From the NCBI GenBank assembly GCA_009692845.1, contig SHYK01000004.1, forward strand, positions 62,001-126,000: a stretch of DNA of 64,000 nt. Direction: 5' to 3'. The translations under genes were made by a program, and so were the position numbers. The notes below the pieces were generated by a model that was given only the letters and a program-made list of their open reading frames with translations, searched no databases and was not told the DNA's origin. Of this stretch, positions 42,103 to 51,012 are shown piece after piece. The stretch's first letter is position 1. Every line of letters starts with the position of its first letter. The stretch comes from Chloroflexota bacterium (lineage in GTDB: Bacteria; Chloroflexota; UBA6077; SHYK01).

Positions 42103-42522
42103 TCATTCCAGAGGCCGCCTACCCGCGAAGCCGCCATCGAGCTCGTGCCAGTAAAGGATCTCGGGCTCGTGCATGAGCCAGCAGAGGTACACGACTCGGC
42201 CGGGCCGTTGGGTGCGGAAATCCACCATGCCCCGGTCCGGATCTTTGAGTTCACAACCGAGCTCGGCGATCCCGCTCGCCGCTGATTGGATTTCTTCCGT
42301 GGCGGCTGCGATCGCCCCATGGACCCGCTGAAGCTCTCCTCCTGGCACCGGGTGGCCATTGCCGCGGCCCCCGTGGAACCGTTCGTCGAGCTCTTGCTGG
42401 GCTTTCGCCCGCTCTTTTCGCGCCTCAGCCAACCGCTCCAGAAGCGGACGTAAGGTCGGGATGAGCGCATTGGCCTCCCCCAGACTAAACAGCCTGGGTG
42501 CAAAAAACCCGGGTTCAGACAT
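42103..42522 (-). CDS. DUF2203 family protein
   Basis: About 139 residues from ATG 42522 (MSEPGFFAPRLFSLGEANAL). The start pattern (LFSLGEANALIPTLRPLLER), the charged helix in the middle and the end (CELKDPDRGMVDFRTQRPGR, VYLCWLMHEPEILYWHELDG) are characteristic of DUF2203, a small helical protein of unknown function found in many Chloroflexota, Deinococci and Bacilli. It overlaps the end of the upstream GT-C gene by 8 bp, so the two are probably co-transcribed. Confidence 0.9.
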   Translation of the reverse strand: MSEPGFFAPRLFSLGEANALIPTLRPLLERLAEARKERAKAQQELDERFHGGRGNGHPVPGGELQRVHGAIAAATEEIQSAASGIAELGCELKDPDRGMVDFRTQRPGRVVYLCWLMHEPEILYWHELDGGFAGRRPLE

Positions 42523-44296
42523 GAGCTGCATCCGCCAATGGATCGGGCGCCCGGAGGTGCCGCCATCCTCGAAGCACCCGACGAGCTACCACCGGGGCAA
42601 CTGCCAGCACGAGCGGCAGAACCAGAGTCAGGCCGGCCCAGTCGCCGACCGGGGAAACATTCAACTGTCGGCCGTACATGATGACCGGTGCGGTAAGACT
42701 GAGACCAGCGCAGATCCGGACCAGCATGGAATCCCAGCCGAGCGCCGCGCAAACCGTCAGCGGCCACAGATAGTACCACGGCATGATCCAGGTATTGACC
42801 AGGAGCAGGAAGACCAGCAGAACCTTGGCGCTGCCAGCGAGCAGCTCCGGGTAAAGTCCCGCTGGCAAGGAAAGCCCCAGGCTCGCCGATGCGGCTGGGA
42901 CCGAGGGGGCGGGGGAGGAGACCAGCGCCCGCCCGACCCGAAACGACTGCCAGCAGATAACGCCTATCAGCAGGAGCCGGGCGAGACTCTTGAAGCCGCT
43001 GAGGATCGGCTCTCGAACCTCCACATAAGGCATCCCGATCAGCGCTGAAGTCCAAGCAGTGAGGCTCATGAGGAGAGGGTCAGGCCAATAGTTCTGTAAT
43101 CGCGGGCCGGTGATCCAGTAAAGCACCGGCCCAAATGTTTCGACTCCGCCTAGCCAGGGCAGATAAAGGGCGAGCAACGTGCCACAGGCGATCGCACTCT
43201 CGACCGCCAGCACGGCCACCAGCTTGTGCTTGGGGAGGCGAGAGTCGGCGGTGCGACCAAGTCCCTGTCCGTGCACGGCGGCGACGCTCAGCGCTATCAA
43301 CAAAAGTGGAGCCACGAGCGCGCTCGTGTACTTCACCGCGATCGATCCCCCCAGCGCCAAGGCTGCGAGCCGAGGCCGGCGGTTCAGCCCAAGCAGAATC
43401 GCCGCCAGCCATAAGGTCAGCATGAAAACGTCGTTGTGGCCGTTGAGCGCGAATTCCAGCAGGGCGGCAGGGTTCCAGGCATAAGTTAGCGCGGCACTCA
43501 GCCCGCTCGAGGGACGGAGCCGACGGGCGATGTGCCAGATCAATACCGTATTAACGAAGTGTCCGGTCGCGGCCAGGAACCGATAGGTCAGCAGCTCCTC
43601 GATCAACGCATGCGATTGGAATACCTTGGCAACCCCCGCCGAAAGGGCAATCCACAATGGGCCGTAGACCGACGGAGCATCGTGCCAGTAGGTAGGAATC
43701 AAGTAGTAGAGCGCACTTTGGGGAAATTCGCCGGGGGTTCTGATGAACGGATTTGCCCCATAGGTCACCGGCATCTCGCCGTAGATCGCGTAGTTGTAGA
43801 TGTCCGTGCTCAGCGTGGCCGGGGTCAACGCCAGGGTGATCTCGAAGACGACCAGCGGGATGAGCACCCACCGCAAGGGAACCTGCGCGGCTTGCGAAGA
43901 GTGGGTCGCGCTCCAGGCGGCCAGGGCATAGGCCACAAAAGCCAGGATCAACAAGTGGAAGAAGAACGTGACCAGTTGCTCCCAGGACCAGAGCGCCCCG
44001 GGGAAGATCCAATCGACTAGAGATTTGGCCGAGTCCGTGATCGCTCCAACGAACCCAAGTCGCCGCCGCACCATCTCGCTGAGAGTGGAGGCTTCTAACG
44101 ACGAATCGACCAGATCGAGAGTCGGCCAGAACAAAATGGCGATGAGCTCAATGAAGGCCGCCGAAGCCACGAGCCGGATCTGGAGGGCGTGCGCCCGTCC
44201 GAGATCGGACCAAAAGAAGCTAGGCGGTTGAGCTCTACGAGGTTCCGAGGGCGACCGAGGCCCGCTAGGCGAAGCGGTGAGAGAGTCTGACGACAA
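42515..44296 (-). CDS. GT-C membrane glycosyltransferase (polyprenol-phosphate sugar type)
   Basis: 593 residues, about 12 transmembrane helices. After a cytoplasmic Pro/Ser-rich head of 30 residues, the first extracellular loop carries STDIYNYAIYGEMPVTYGAN, containing the Asp and Tyr-rich motif of GT-C mannosyl- and arabinosyl-type transferases, and LEFALNGHNDVFMLTLWLAA. The C-terminal half has LVNTWIMPWYYLWPLTVCAA. It probably uses a polyprenyl-phosphate sugar outside the membrane. It resembles the second GT-C protein at 49332-50714 in the first-loop and GHND motifs. It follows a methyltransferase gene by 2 bp. Confidence 0.85.
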   Translation of the reverse strand: MSSDSLTASPSGPRSPSEPRRAQPPSFFWSDLGRAHALQIRLVASAAFIELIAILFWPTLDLVDSSLEASTLSEMVRRRLGFVGAITDSAKSLVDWIFPGALWSWEQLVTFFFHLLILAFVAYALAAWSATHSSQAAQVPLRWVLIPLVVFEITLALTPATLSTDIYNYAIYGEMPVTYGANPFIRTPGEFPQSALYYLIPTYWHDAPSVYGPLWIALSAGVAKVFQSHALIEELLTYRFLAATGHFVNTVLIWHIARRLRPSSGLSAALTYAWNPAALLEFALNGHNDVFMLTLWLAAILLGLNRRPRLAALALGGSIAVKYTSALVAPLLLIALSVAAVHGQGLGRTADSRLPKHKLVAVLAVESAIACGTLLALYLPWLGGVETFGPVLYWITGPRLQNYWPDPLLMSLTAWTSALIGMPYVEVREPILSGFKSLARLLLIGVICWQSFRVGRALVSSPAPSVPAASASLGLSLPAGLYPELLAGSAKVLLVFLLLVNTWIMPWYYLWPLTVCAALGWDSMLVRICAGLSLTAPVIMYGRQLNVSPVGDWAGLTLVLPLVLAVAPVVARRVLRGWRHLRAPDPLADAAHV

Positions 44297-44298
44297 GC

Positions 44299-45273
44299 TT
44301 AAGGATGCGCGCCATTGGAGGCTAGAGCCCGGAGCTCAGGCTTTCTCGCATAAAGTGTGACGATATCGCCAAGATCCACAGTCACCAATCGCGGTCCAAT
44401 TCCTAGCGCGTCTACCAGGCGATTGAGCATTGGATACCACCGCCCGAGCCGCCGCTCGAGGCGCGATACCAAATAAGTGAACCGCACGATACGCTTGTGG
44501 CGACGGATCTCGAGGACTTCAAACCCGGCTCGCTCAACCAGCAAGCGTAGCGACTGGCGCGAGAAATAGAACAGGTGCATTTGCATGTACCAGGGCCAAG
44601 ACCGACCCATCAGCCTAGCGATGGGGGCTTCGACATCCATGGTCGAAAGGGCCAACAGCCCGCCCGGTTTGAGCAGGTGACAGATGGTGTCCAACGTCCC
44701 GGCCGGATCGGTGAGATGCTCAACCACATCCCAAAGCGTCACGGCATCGTACGGCACGTCGCAATGGAAGTTTTCGATGGTTCCCTGCCGAATTGGGATC
44801 CCGCGGTTGCGGGCGGTCCCGGAGGCCCAGGCTGATGGCTCGATCCCTTCCGCCCGCCATCCATTTTTTAGAGCGACCTCGACGAAGAACCCCAGGTGGC
44901 TGCCGATATCTAGCAGCCGTCCCTTGGGCGCAAAGAGCTCCAGCTCCTTGAGACTGCGGCCAAAGGTATGGATCCGTCCCTCGCGCTCTTCGTCGTATAG
45001 CGAGTCCACCACCTGCTCATAGGCAGCGTGGAGATCCTCGGGCACGGGCTGGGGATTCTGAAACACCAACCCACAGTTCTGGCACTGAACGATGGCTTCA
45101 CAGAGCCCGTAGGCCGAGCTAGTGCAGGCACACAGCTCGCCCAACGGCAATTCCGTGTCCAATGTCGAGGGGTATAGCTCGACGGAGTTCGTGGACCCGC
45201 ACAGGTTACAGGCGACAATCTGCGTCCGCCAGACCGGCTGCGCCTCACTAACCTTGGCCGCTGATCGAGCCAT
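44299..45273 (-). CDS. Zinc-ribbon class I SAM methyltransferase
   Basis: 324 residues from ATG 45273 with AAAGGTG upstream. The N-terminus has CNLCGS and CQNCGLVFQNPQP, a zinc-binding head typical of C-methyltransferase-like proteins of sugar biosynthesis, then GRLLDIGSHLGFFVEVALKN (SAM motif I), VTLWDVVEHLTDPAGTL and LKPGGLLALSTMDVEAPI. The open frame reaches 45363 without protein-like sequence. With the GT-C gene 2 bp downstream it points to glycan modification. The substrate is unknown. Confidence 0.87.
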   Translation of the reverse strand: MARSAAKVSEAQPVWRTQIVACNLCGSTNSVELYPSTLDTELPLGELCACTSSAYGLCEAIVQCQNCGLVFQNPQPVPEDLHAAYEQVVDSLYDEEREGRIHTFGRSLKELELFAPKGRLLDIGSHLGFFVEVALKNGWRAEGIEPSAWASGTARNRGIPIRQGTIENFHCDVPYDAVTLWDVVEHLTDPAGTLDTICHLLKPGGLLALSTMDVEAPIARLMGRSWPWYMQMHLFYFSRQSLRLLVERAGFEVLEIRRHKRIVRFTYLVSRLERRLGRWYPMLNRLVDALGIGPRLVTVDLGDIVTLYARKPELRALASNGAHP

Positions 45274-45435
45274 GGACACCTTTCGTGTTCGCCCTGCGGT
45301 CCAGTCCGCGCGCCCCTGCCTAAGAGAGACCGAAGGATAGTGGCCCCAGCGGCTCTCGCGCAAGACACCGCACCCGAGCTTCGCCTGCAGCGGACTTACG
45401 CCACCTACCCAATAATCGCCAATAGCGGGGTGGCG

Positions 45436-45864
45436 CTAATTGAGGCCACGGCGACCCGGCCTTCGCGAGACCCAGATTTTCCCGCCTTCTATCCGAACCG
45501 GATGGCTGCGGAGCCGGTAGCCCGGCGCGACCCGGGCCATAGGCGGCCAAACCGGTTCACCAGTCCGAATATCGTAAGTCCACAAGTGAGCGAAACAGGT
45601 AAGCGTGGGGCCGTGCAGACTCCCCAGGGCGAGTTTCGACCCCAGATGCGAGCACAGCCCGCTTACCGCGTAAAGCTTGCCGTCCACATTTCCCAGGACC
45701 AGGGACTGGCCGTCCACCTCAATCGCTCGGAGTGTGCCGTCCTCCACGTCCTCGACAGCCGCAACTTCTACGAAATCGCCACTCGCCCAATCGAGACTCT
45801 GGTCAAACGTCGCAGGCCACCTATCGTCCCAAGCCGACTCTCGCCCAGCAACGCGAGTAGCCAG
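45436..45864 (-). CDS. Rieske [2Fe-2S] ferredoxin-like protein
   Basis: The Rieske centre is complete: CSHLGSKLALG (Cys, His) and CFAHLWTYDIRTG (Cys, His), in a small NirD-type domain (VDGQSLVLGNVDGKLYAVSG). The first GTG in frame is at 45747, giving 103 residues, but the frame stays open and protein-like further upstream (FDQSLDWASGDFVEVAAVED) with no ATG, GTG or TTG. The likeliest full start is a CTG at 45864 (LATRVAGRESAWDDRW), giving 142 residues. A soluble electron carrier; partner unknown. It lies between tRNA-Met and the methyltransferase. Confidence 0.75.
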   Translation of the reverse strand: MATRVAGRESAWDDRWPATFDQSLDWASGDFVEVAAVEDVEDGTLRAIEVDGQSLVLGNVDGKLYAVSGLCSHLGSKLALGSLHGPTLTCFAHLWTYDIRTGEPVWPPMARVAPGYRLRSHPVRIEGGKIWVSRRPGRRGLN

Positions 45865-45911
45865 GGGCCATGCATGACTCGGGGGCGAGTAGAGTTACTT
45901 TCGGCACCAGG

Positions 45912-45985
45912 TGGCGGGGGTGGGGATCGAACCCACGACCTAGCGGTTATGAGTCGCTCGCTCTGACCGTCTGAGCTACCCCGCC
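45912..45985 (-). tRNA. tRNA-Met (anticodon CAT, elongator-type)
   Basis: A 74-nt cloverleaf on the minus strand: acceptor GGCGGGG/CCCCGCC, anticodon loop CTCATAA, T-arm GTTCGATCC. The first acceptor pair is G-C, unlike initiator tRNA. It reads as elongator Met; an Ile2 tRNA with modified CAT cannot be fully excluded. A TATAAT-like -10 lies upstream (minus strand) near 45998-46003. Confidence 0.9.
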
Positions 45986-46111
45986 CGAAGTATCAATTAT
46001 ACCGGTCACCACTGCCGGCTCCGGTCGAACCGGGCCGGCAGTGGACCAGCCCGGTCCGTGATTCACAGCAGGTGCAAAGACCCTATTACTGCCATCTCCC
46101 GGTAAAAGCTC

Positions 46112-48616
46112 CTAGCAGCGCGAGTAACCGCAGGAGAAGCACTTGTCGCAGCCTTCCTCGTGCACCAGCGCCATGCCGCAGTCCGGGCAAAACGCCCCCG
46201 ACAGTTGGAATCCCTTCCGAGCGGGCTTCGGGGCCGCTGACGGGGCCGGGCTCGAAGTGGCCACCGTTGACGGGAACGGTTCCTGAACCGCTTCGAGATA
46301 TTCCTCCAACACTCTAGCCAGGGCGTCGGGCAACGAACGGGTACGATCAACCCCAAATCCGACTCCGGTCGCGCCCCCCAATCCTCGTAGCTTACGAATC
46401 ATCTCTTCCATCCGAGTACGAGGCGAGAGGCTGGACGGCATTCGCAGCACCAGCGACGCGAGCTTCCCGATCGCCACGGACAACGGCGCCAGGTCACTCC
46501 CGGCTCGACCTTGATTCACGAAGACTTCGAAGGGCTGGCTTTCCTCATCATGATTGATGGTGATGTAAGCCGTTCCGAGTGGAGTTTCGATCTCATAGGT
46601 CAAACCGCGCAAGGCACGCGGACGGGCGGCAATCGCACTATCGAAATGCTCTTCTCCGAGCTCTTCATGCCCGGCCAGGCTACTTGCCTCAACCGCTTCT
46701 AGCTCGTCAAGCTCGCCAGAGCCGACGTGGAGCACCCCTTCCTTACAACCATCCCGGTAGACCGTGATGCCATTGCAGCCAGTCTCGTATGCCATCAGGT
46801 AAGCCCTGGCCACATCCTCGACGGAAGCATCGTGAGCGAGATTGATCGTCTTGGAAACCGCGTTGTCGGTGTCCTTCTGCCACGCCGCCTGCATGCGCAC
46901 ATGCCATTCCAGCGCAATGTCGTGAGCGGTGCCAAAAATCCGCTGCCACTTCTCGGGAATCGCGGCTACGTTGCGCGCGGTTCCAGTCGAGCGGACCTGT
47001 CGAGCCAGCTCCTCGGTCCAAAATCCTTCGCGTTGAGCGATCTCCACAAACATGGGGTTCGTCTCGAGGCTTAGCTTCCCATCTAGCGACCCTCGACGAT
47101 CGAATACGAGCGCAAAAAGCGGCTCGATACCGGAGGAGCAGCCCGCGATGATCGAGATAGTGCCGGTGGGTGCGATCGTCGTCACTGTCGCATTCCTAAT
47201 CGGTTTGCCATTCCGATAAATGCTCTCGGACCAATTGGGGAAGGGACCCCGGACCTCGGCCAGTCGCTCGGATTGATCGTGCGCGGTGGTGTTGATGAAT
47301 CGCATCATCTCTTCGCCCAGCTCGATCGCTTCTTCCGAGTCATAGGGAATAGCCAGAAGCACCAGAAGATCCGACCAGCCCATCACACCCAGCCCGATCC
47401 GCCGGTTCGCCTTGACGGCATGGTCAATCAGATCGTCCGGATACGGATTCACGTTGATCACGTCATCGAGGAATCGGACGGCCAGCCGGACGATTCGCTC
47501 GAGCCGATTCCAATCGATGAATTCGGCAGGCCGCGGGATATGGCCATTGCTGCTCGGCCTCGCCGCTGGCGCCTTGATGAATTGAGCGAGATTCAAGGAG
47601 CCGAGATTACAGGCCTCGTTGGGGTAGAGCGGCTGCTCCCCACATGGGTTGGTTGCTTCTACCGGCCCCATGCTGGGTACCGGATTGGCCGGTCCCGCAT
47701 TAATGCGGTCCAGGAAGACCATGCCGGGGTCCCCGGTTTCCCAGGCACATTGGGTCATCTTGTCGAAGACCTCGCGGGCGCGCAGCTTGCTCTGGACTTT
47801 CCCTGTCCGCGGGTTCACAAGCTCGTACTCTTCATCGTGACTCACGGCCTGCATGAATCCATCGGTGATGCCGACGGAAATATTGAAGTTGCTGATCTGA
47901 GATTCGAGCAGAGCGCGCTTCAGAGACTCGCGGCCCTCCACCGAAAGCGAGGGGGAAGCCGCCTCATAAGCGGCTAGGTTGCGATCGTTCAAATCCCGTT
48001 TGCAATAGATGAAACGAAGGATATCCGGGTGATCAACGCGGAGGATTCCCATGTTGGCCCCCCGTCGAGTACCACCTTGCTTCACGGATTCGGTTGAAGC
48101 GTTGTAGACCTCGAGGAAGCTAATTGGGCCGCTGGCGATTCCGCCGGTTGAACCCACAATATCGCCAGCTGGGCGCAGCTGCGAGAAGGCGAACCCCGTA
48201 CCTCCGCCGCTCTGATGAATGAGCGCAGCGCGCTTATTGGTCTCGAAAATTCCGGCCATCGAATCGGGCACGGGCAGCACGTAGCAGGCGGAGTATTGGA
48301 GTCCGTTTTGTTTGCCTGCATTCATGAGCGTCGGCGAGTTGGGCAAGAACTCCAGGTTGGCCATCGCCATGTAATAGTCTCGCTTCAGTTGCTCAATCGC
48401 CTGCTCGCTCTCCCACTCAGCGCTGCCCCGCGCGATGTCGTTCGCTACCCGCCAAAAAGCGCCGCCACAAGTCTCGAGGAGCGTGGAGCCCTCTTTTCGA
48501 TGCAGATAGCGCGTTTCCAGAACCGTCTTCGCATTCGGGGTTAGCACAGGCTCGGGCAAATCCGCCGGAGGCCGAAGCACACCAGTCTCTAGACGAGTCG
48601 ACGAAATATCGGTCAC
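46112..48616 (-). CDS. nrdJ: Adenosylcobalamin-dependent (class II) ribonucleotide reductase
   Basis: Reduces ribonucleotides to deoxyribonucleotides with a B12 radical, needing no oxygen. 834 residues. The 10-strand barrel has FLPNSPTLMNAGKQNGLQYS, SACYVLPVPDSM (redox Cys), SGGGTGFAFSQLRPAGD, VKQGGTRRGANMGILRVDHP, the catalytic loop ATNPCGEQPLYPNEACNLGS and APTGTISIIAGCSSGIEPLF. The C-terminus has CPDCGMALVHEEGCDKC and a final CGYSRC, the zinc-ribbon plus the Cys pair that regenerates the active site. ATG 48616. Two NrdR boxes lie upstream. Confidence 0.96.
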   Translation of the reverse strand: MTDISSTRLETGVLRPPADLPEPVLTPNAKTVLETRYLHRKEGSTLLETCGGAFWRVANDIARGSAEWESEQAIEQLKRDYYMAMANLEFLPNSPTLMNAGKQNGLQYSACYVLPVPDSMAGIFETNKRAALIHQSGGGTGFAFSQLRPAGDIVGSTGGIASGPISFLEVYNASTESVKQGGTRRGANMGILRVDHPDILRFIYCKRDLNDRNLAAYEAASPSLSVEGRESLKRALLESQISNFNISVGITDGFMQAVSHDEEYELVNPRTGKVQSKLRAREVFDKMTQCAWETGDPGMVFLDRINAGPANPVPSMGPVEATNPCGEQPLYPNEACNLGSLNLAQFIKAPAARPSSNGHIPRPAEFIDWNRLERIVRLAVRFLDDVINVNPYPDDLIDHAVKANRRIGLGVMGWSDLLVLLAIPYDSEEAIELGEEMMRFINTTAHDQSERLAEVRGPFPNWSESIYRNGKPIRNATVTTIAPTGTISIIAGCSSGIEPLFALVFDRRGSLDGKLSLETNPMFVEIAQREGFWTEELARQVRSTGTARNVAAIPEKWQRIFGTAHDIALEWHVRMQAAWQKDTDNAVSKTINLAHDASVEDVARAYLMAYETGCNGITVYRDGCKEGVLHVGSGELDELEAVEASSLAGHEELGEEHFDSAIAARPRALRGLTYEIETPLGTAYITINHDEESQPFEVFVNQGRAGSDLAPLSVAIGKLASLVLRMPSSLSPRTRMEEMIRKLRGLGGATGVGFGVDRTRSLPDALARVLEEYLEAVQEPFPSTVATSSPAPSAAPKPARKGFQLSGAFCPDCGMALVHEEGCDKCFSCGYSRC

Positions 48617-48689
48617 GGCTTCTCCCTCCCGGCTGCAATTGAATGAGTGCAGAACGCACGTTCGTATCTGGTCAAATTTACCTGTGTCC

Positions 48690-48705
48690 CTCTACATATA
48701 GTGCC
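48690..48705 (-). promoter_or_regulatory. NrdR box, gene-proximal
   Basis: GGCACTATATGTAGAG on the minus strand, a close match to the NrdR box (ACACTATATATAGTGT type). It lies 74 bp before the nrdJ start. Confidence 0.65.
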
Positions 48706-48720
48706 TTAATGCTCAACTTG

Positions 48721-48736
48721 GCACAAGATACAGCAG
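48721..48736 (-). promoter_or_regulatory. NrdR box, gene-distal
   Basis: CTGCTGTATCTTGTGC on the minus strand, exactly 15 bp from the other box (31 bp centre to centre, three helical turns), which is the standard spacing of NrdR box pairs. Confidence 0.65.
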
Positions 48737-49018
48737 TATTCGTGCTACTCCACTCAGCTGAGGCGCTTTCGTCAATACACTACCCTCACACTATCCGTCC
48801 CAAGCTCGGCGGCACACCTTCCATCGAATCGCTCGCGGCGGATCGGGAACGTACCCGGCGCCCGCTACTTCGATCACATCGGGAAGACCCTTTTACAGCA
48901 AGTGGCCCCGGCCGGCTCCGCCTGGCTGACAGGAATGACCAGTGCCACGGGAAGGCAGAGGCCGGCGATACGATCATCCCCGAATCACCGCAGGCAGCCT
49001 GAAGGCGCCACCTTCTAT
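48737..49018. other. Stretch without an assigned gene between nrdJ and rpsU
   Basis: Open frames exist on both strands (48643-49002 and 48786-48977) but none looks like a known protein. One plus-strand frame contains a faintly protein-like segment (NVPGARYFDHIGKTLLQQVA, APAGSAWLTGM) that is continuous with the rpsU frame upstream of its promoter. I see no RNA structure I recognise. Confidence 0.4.
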
Positions 49019-49047
49019 TTGACCAAGAGTCAGCACCCTGATAGGAT
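49019..49047 (+). promoter_or_regulatory. Sigma-70-type promoter of rpsU
   Basis: TTGACC (49019-49024), a 17-bp spacer and TAGGAT (49042-49047). It predicts a transcript start near 49054, which supports TTG 49085 as the rpsU start instead of the in-frame ATG at 49046. Confidence 0.7.
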
Positions 49048-49084
49048 GCGCGCTAATGGCACATTTGGAAAAGGGGCTGATTTC

Positions 49085-49291
49085 TTGGTACAGGTGATAT
49101 CTCGACCCGGGGAGGCCTTTGAGGGCTTGCTTCGGCGGTTCAAGTCGGGCGTCGAGAAGGAAGGCATCCTCGGCGACTTCAAGCGCCACCAGACCTACAT
49201 GAGTCGGGGTGAAAAGGCGCGGGCAAAGCTCAAACGAGCAGAGCGAAAGCGCCGGACTCGGATGAAGCGGCGCGGCGCTGACACTAGATAG
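49085..49291 (+). CDS. rpsU: Ribosomal protein S21
   Basis: 68 residues from TTG 49085: VQVISRPGEAFEGLLRRFKS, GVEKEGILGDFKRHQTYM, then a very basic tail (KARAKLKRAERKRRTRMKR), the normal S21 pattern. An AAAGGGG ribosome site is about 10 bp upstream. S21 sits on the 30S platform near the anti-Shine-Dalgarno helix and affects initiation. Single-gene transcript with its own promoter and terminator. Confidence 0.88.
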   Translation: MVQVISRPGEAFEGLLRRFKSGVEKEGILGDFKRHQTYMSRGEKARAKLKRAERKRRTRMKRRGADTR

Positions 49292-49300
49292 GCGATCAGC

Positions 49301-49336
49301 AATGAGCCCCCGCTGCGATTGCAGCGGGGGCTCATT
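49301..49336. terminator. Terminator hairpin of rpsU, shared with convergent gene
   Basis: AATGAGCCCCCGCTGC (49301-49316) and its exact complement (49321-49336) form a 16-bp stem with loop GATT. The 3' base overlaps the last codons of the convergent gene. There is no long T-tract. Confidence 0.7.
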
Positions 49337-50714
49337 CAATCTGCAGAGGCTTAGCATTCCGCTGAGACCGATTCATTTCACTAAGAGCCGCCAGGGCCAA
49401 GAACAGCCAGAGTGGCCCATATTCCAACGTCCGGACCCAGGGCCACAGCTCATTACCCCCTGGCTGGTAGGTTAAGTCGGTAAGAATTGACAGCCCGCTG
49501 AACCAGAGCCACCCGACACCATCGGTCCAGGCAAAGGGCCTCCAGCCCTTTCCGGCCCGGAGGGTCACTGCCATGAGCGGCCCCAACCACGCGACGTACC
49601 AGGGCTGAACCACCGCCGCCACTAGGACGTATGCCGCCAGCACCCGGCTGGCGGCCACGAGAGTGGAAAGGGGGGAAGTTCCCGCCCGGGAAGCGAACCC
49701 GGCGGCCGCGAGCACCAGCCCCAATCCGGCTGCGGTTGCCAGCACATCGCCCCGGTCGCCGAGGGCAAGCCCGGCAAGACGTTGGGCAGCAAAATGGAAG
49801 CTGTCATTAAACTGCGCCTCTCGCCCCTCTTCCAGCAAACCCGAGAGCGCAGACGGCCCAACCGACACGAAGGGCAGAGTCCCGAAGCCGAGAACAAGGG
49901 CAGCGATCGCCAGTCCGCGCCACCCCGTTTCTCGGATGTACACAGGTAGGGCAAGGACCGGCACGACCTTGATCAGCCCGGCCGCGGAGATCCACACCAC
50001 GCTCATCCAGTGGCGACGGAATGTGAGCGCCAACCCTGCCGTGACGAAAGCAACCGTCATGGCCGAATCGTTGTGCCCGCTGTGGGCAAATTGCAAGGCC
50101 CCCATCGGACTCCATGCCACCACCAACGCTCGGCGCGGATCGACTCCAACCCGATGCAGGAACAGGGCGAGCAATCCGCTGGTCACTAGATCCAGCGCCG
50201 CCGCCAAGGCCTGGAACGGCAACGTTCGCCCGGGCAGTAGTGGATAGACCGCCGCGCCAAGGAGCTCGGCCAGCGGCGGATAGGGCGTCCGCTGCTCTTT
50301 GGCATTCACCCTGGGCCAGATGTCGGTGTCTCGATAGGTGGCCAACTCGGCGGCGCCTGGAGCGAGCTCATAAGGATTTATGCCAGCGTGCACCAAACGC
50401 GCGTCCCAGACCGCTCGGAAAATATCGTCGGATAGGGTGGGCGGCGTAAATAGAAGGGTCCCCCGGACGACCAACGACACAACAAAAATCAGGGTCAAGT
50501 CCCGTCGCACCCCACTGCTCGGCAACGTGAGCACCACGCGGATGGCTACCAAGTAGCAAAGCCACGCCGCCAGGAAGAGTGCGACGTGGCGCGCCAGATC
50601 CAGCCCAGGTGGCCAAACCAGACAACTGATTGCCCAAAGCTCGATCAGACCTCCGGCCGCTGCGAGCGCCCAACGTTTTGTGCGTTTCGGATCGGCTGGG
50701 GGCGAGGTCAACAC
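49332..50714 (-). CDS. GT-C membrane glycosyltransferase, GT87/mannosyltransferase-like
   Basis: 460 residues, about 11-12 transmembrane helices. The first large loop carries PTLSDDIFRAVWDARLVHAG and NPYELAPG, the typical Asp-Asp/Asp-Ile motif and YELA segment of polyprenyl-phosphate-sugar-using GT-C enzymes, then AHSGHNDSAMTVAFVTAG. The late VVQPWYVAWLGPLMAVTL resembles the other GT-C gene in this window, so they are distant paralogues. Probably glycosylates a cell-surface lipid or glycan. It ends inside the rpsU terminator. Confidence 0.8.
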   Translation of the reverse strand: MLTSPPADPKRTKRWALAAAGGLIELWAISCLVWPPGLDLARHVALFLAAWLCYLVAIRVVLTLPSSGVRRDLTLIFVVSLVVRGTLLFTPPTLSDDIFRAVWDARLVHAGINPYELAPGAAELATYRDTDIWPRVNAKEQRTPYPPLAELLGAAVYPLLPGRTLPFQALAAALDLVTSGLLALFLHRVGVDPRRALVVAWSPMGALQFAHSGHNDSAMTVAFVTAGLALTFRRHWMSVVWISAAGLIKVVPVLALPVYIRETGWRGLAIAALVLGFGTLPFVSVGPSALSGLLEEGREAQFNDSFHFAAQRLAGLALGDRGDVLATAAGLGLVLAAAGFASRAGTSPLSTLVAASRVLAAYVLVAAVVQPWYVAWLGPLMAVTLRAGKGWRPFAWTDGVGWLWFSGLSILTDLTYQPGGNELWPWVRTLEYGPLWLFLALAALSEMNRSQRNAKPLQIE

Positions 50715-50808
50715 CGGCCGATCGTATCCAGCCAGGGGAGTCGACCGAGCTTAGAGAAGCCACGGTACGCTCGCTTGCGAGCCCCAGGACCTTGCGTTAA
50801 TATTCGCT

Positions 50809-50835
50809 TTAGCAGTCTCGCGCCGCGAGTGCTAA
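50809..50835 (+). promoter_or_regulatory. CIRCE operator (HrcA binding site)
   Basis: TTAGCAGTC, nine bases, GAGTGCTAA. This matches the CIRCE consensus TTAGCACTC-N9-GAGTGCTAA with one mismatch (the C of CACTC in the left arm is G here). The pairing extends outward to CGCTTTAGCA / TGCTAAAGCG (50805-50839). It lies 178 bp before groES and predicts HrcA repression released by heat stress. Confidence 0.9.
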
Positions 50836-51012
50836 AGCGTGCAGCTTCTCGCGCCGGAAACTTACTTCTCATGAAGCTCACTTCTCGGAATGAGAAGCCA
50901 ACTTGGGAGGTGTGCCAAAGAGCACCAGATCATCGTCTTGACTCACCCTATCGGAATCGGAATGGAACCCAAATCGGTTGAGTACCCCTGAACCAACGAA
51001 GGAGGACGGAGC

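Noticed and set aside
45912-45985. Initiator tRNA-Met
   Set aside because: The acceptor stem starts with G-C and lacks the initiator mismatch; it fits an elongator tRNA better.
48617-48900. Cobalamin riboswitch upstream of the B12-dependent nrdJ
   Set aside because: No B12-box-like sequence was found; the region shows NrdR boxes instead.
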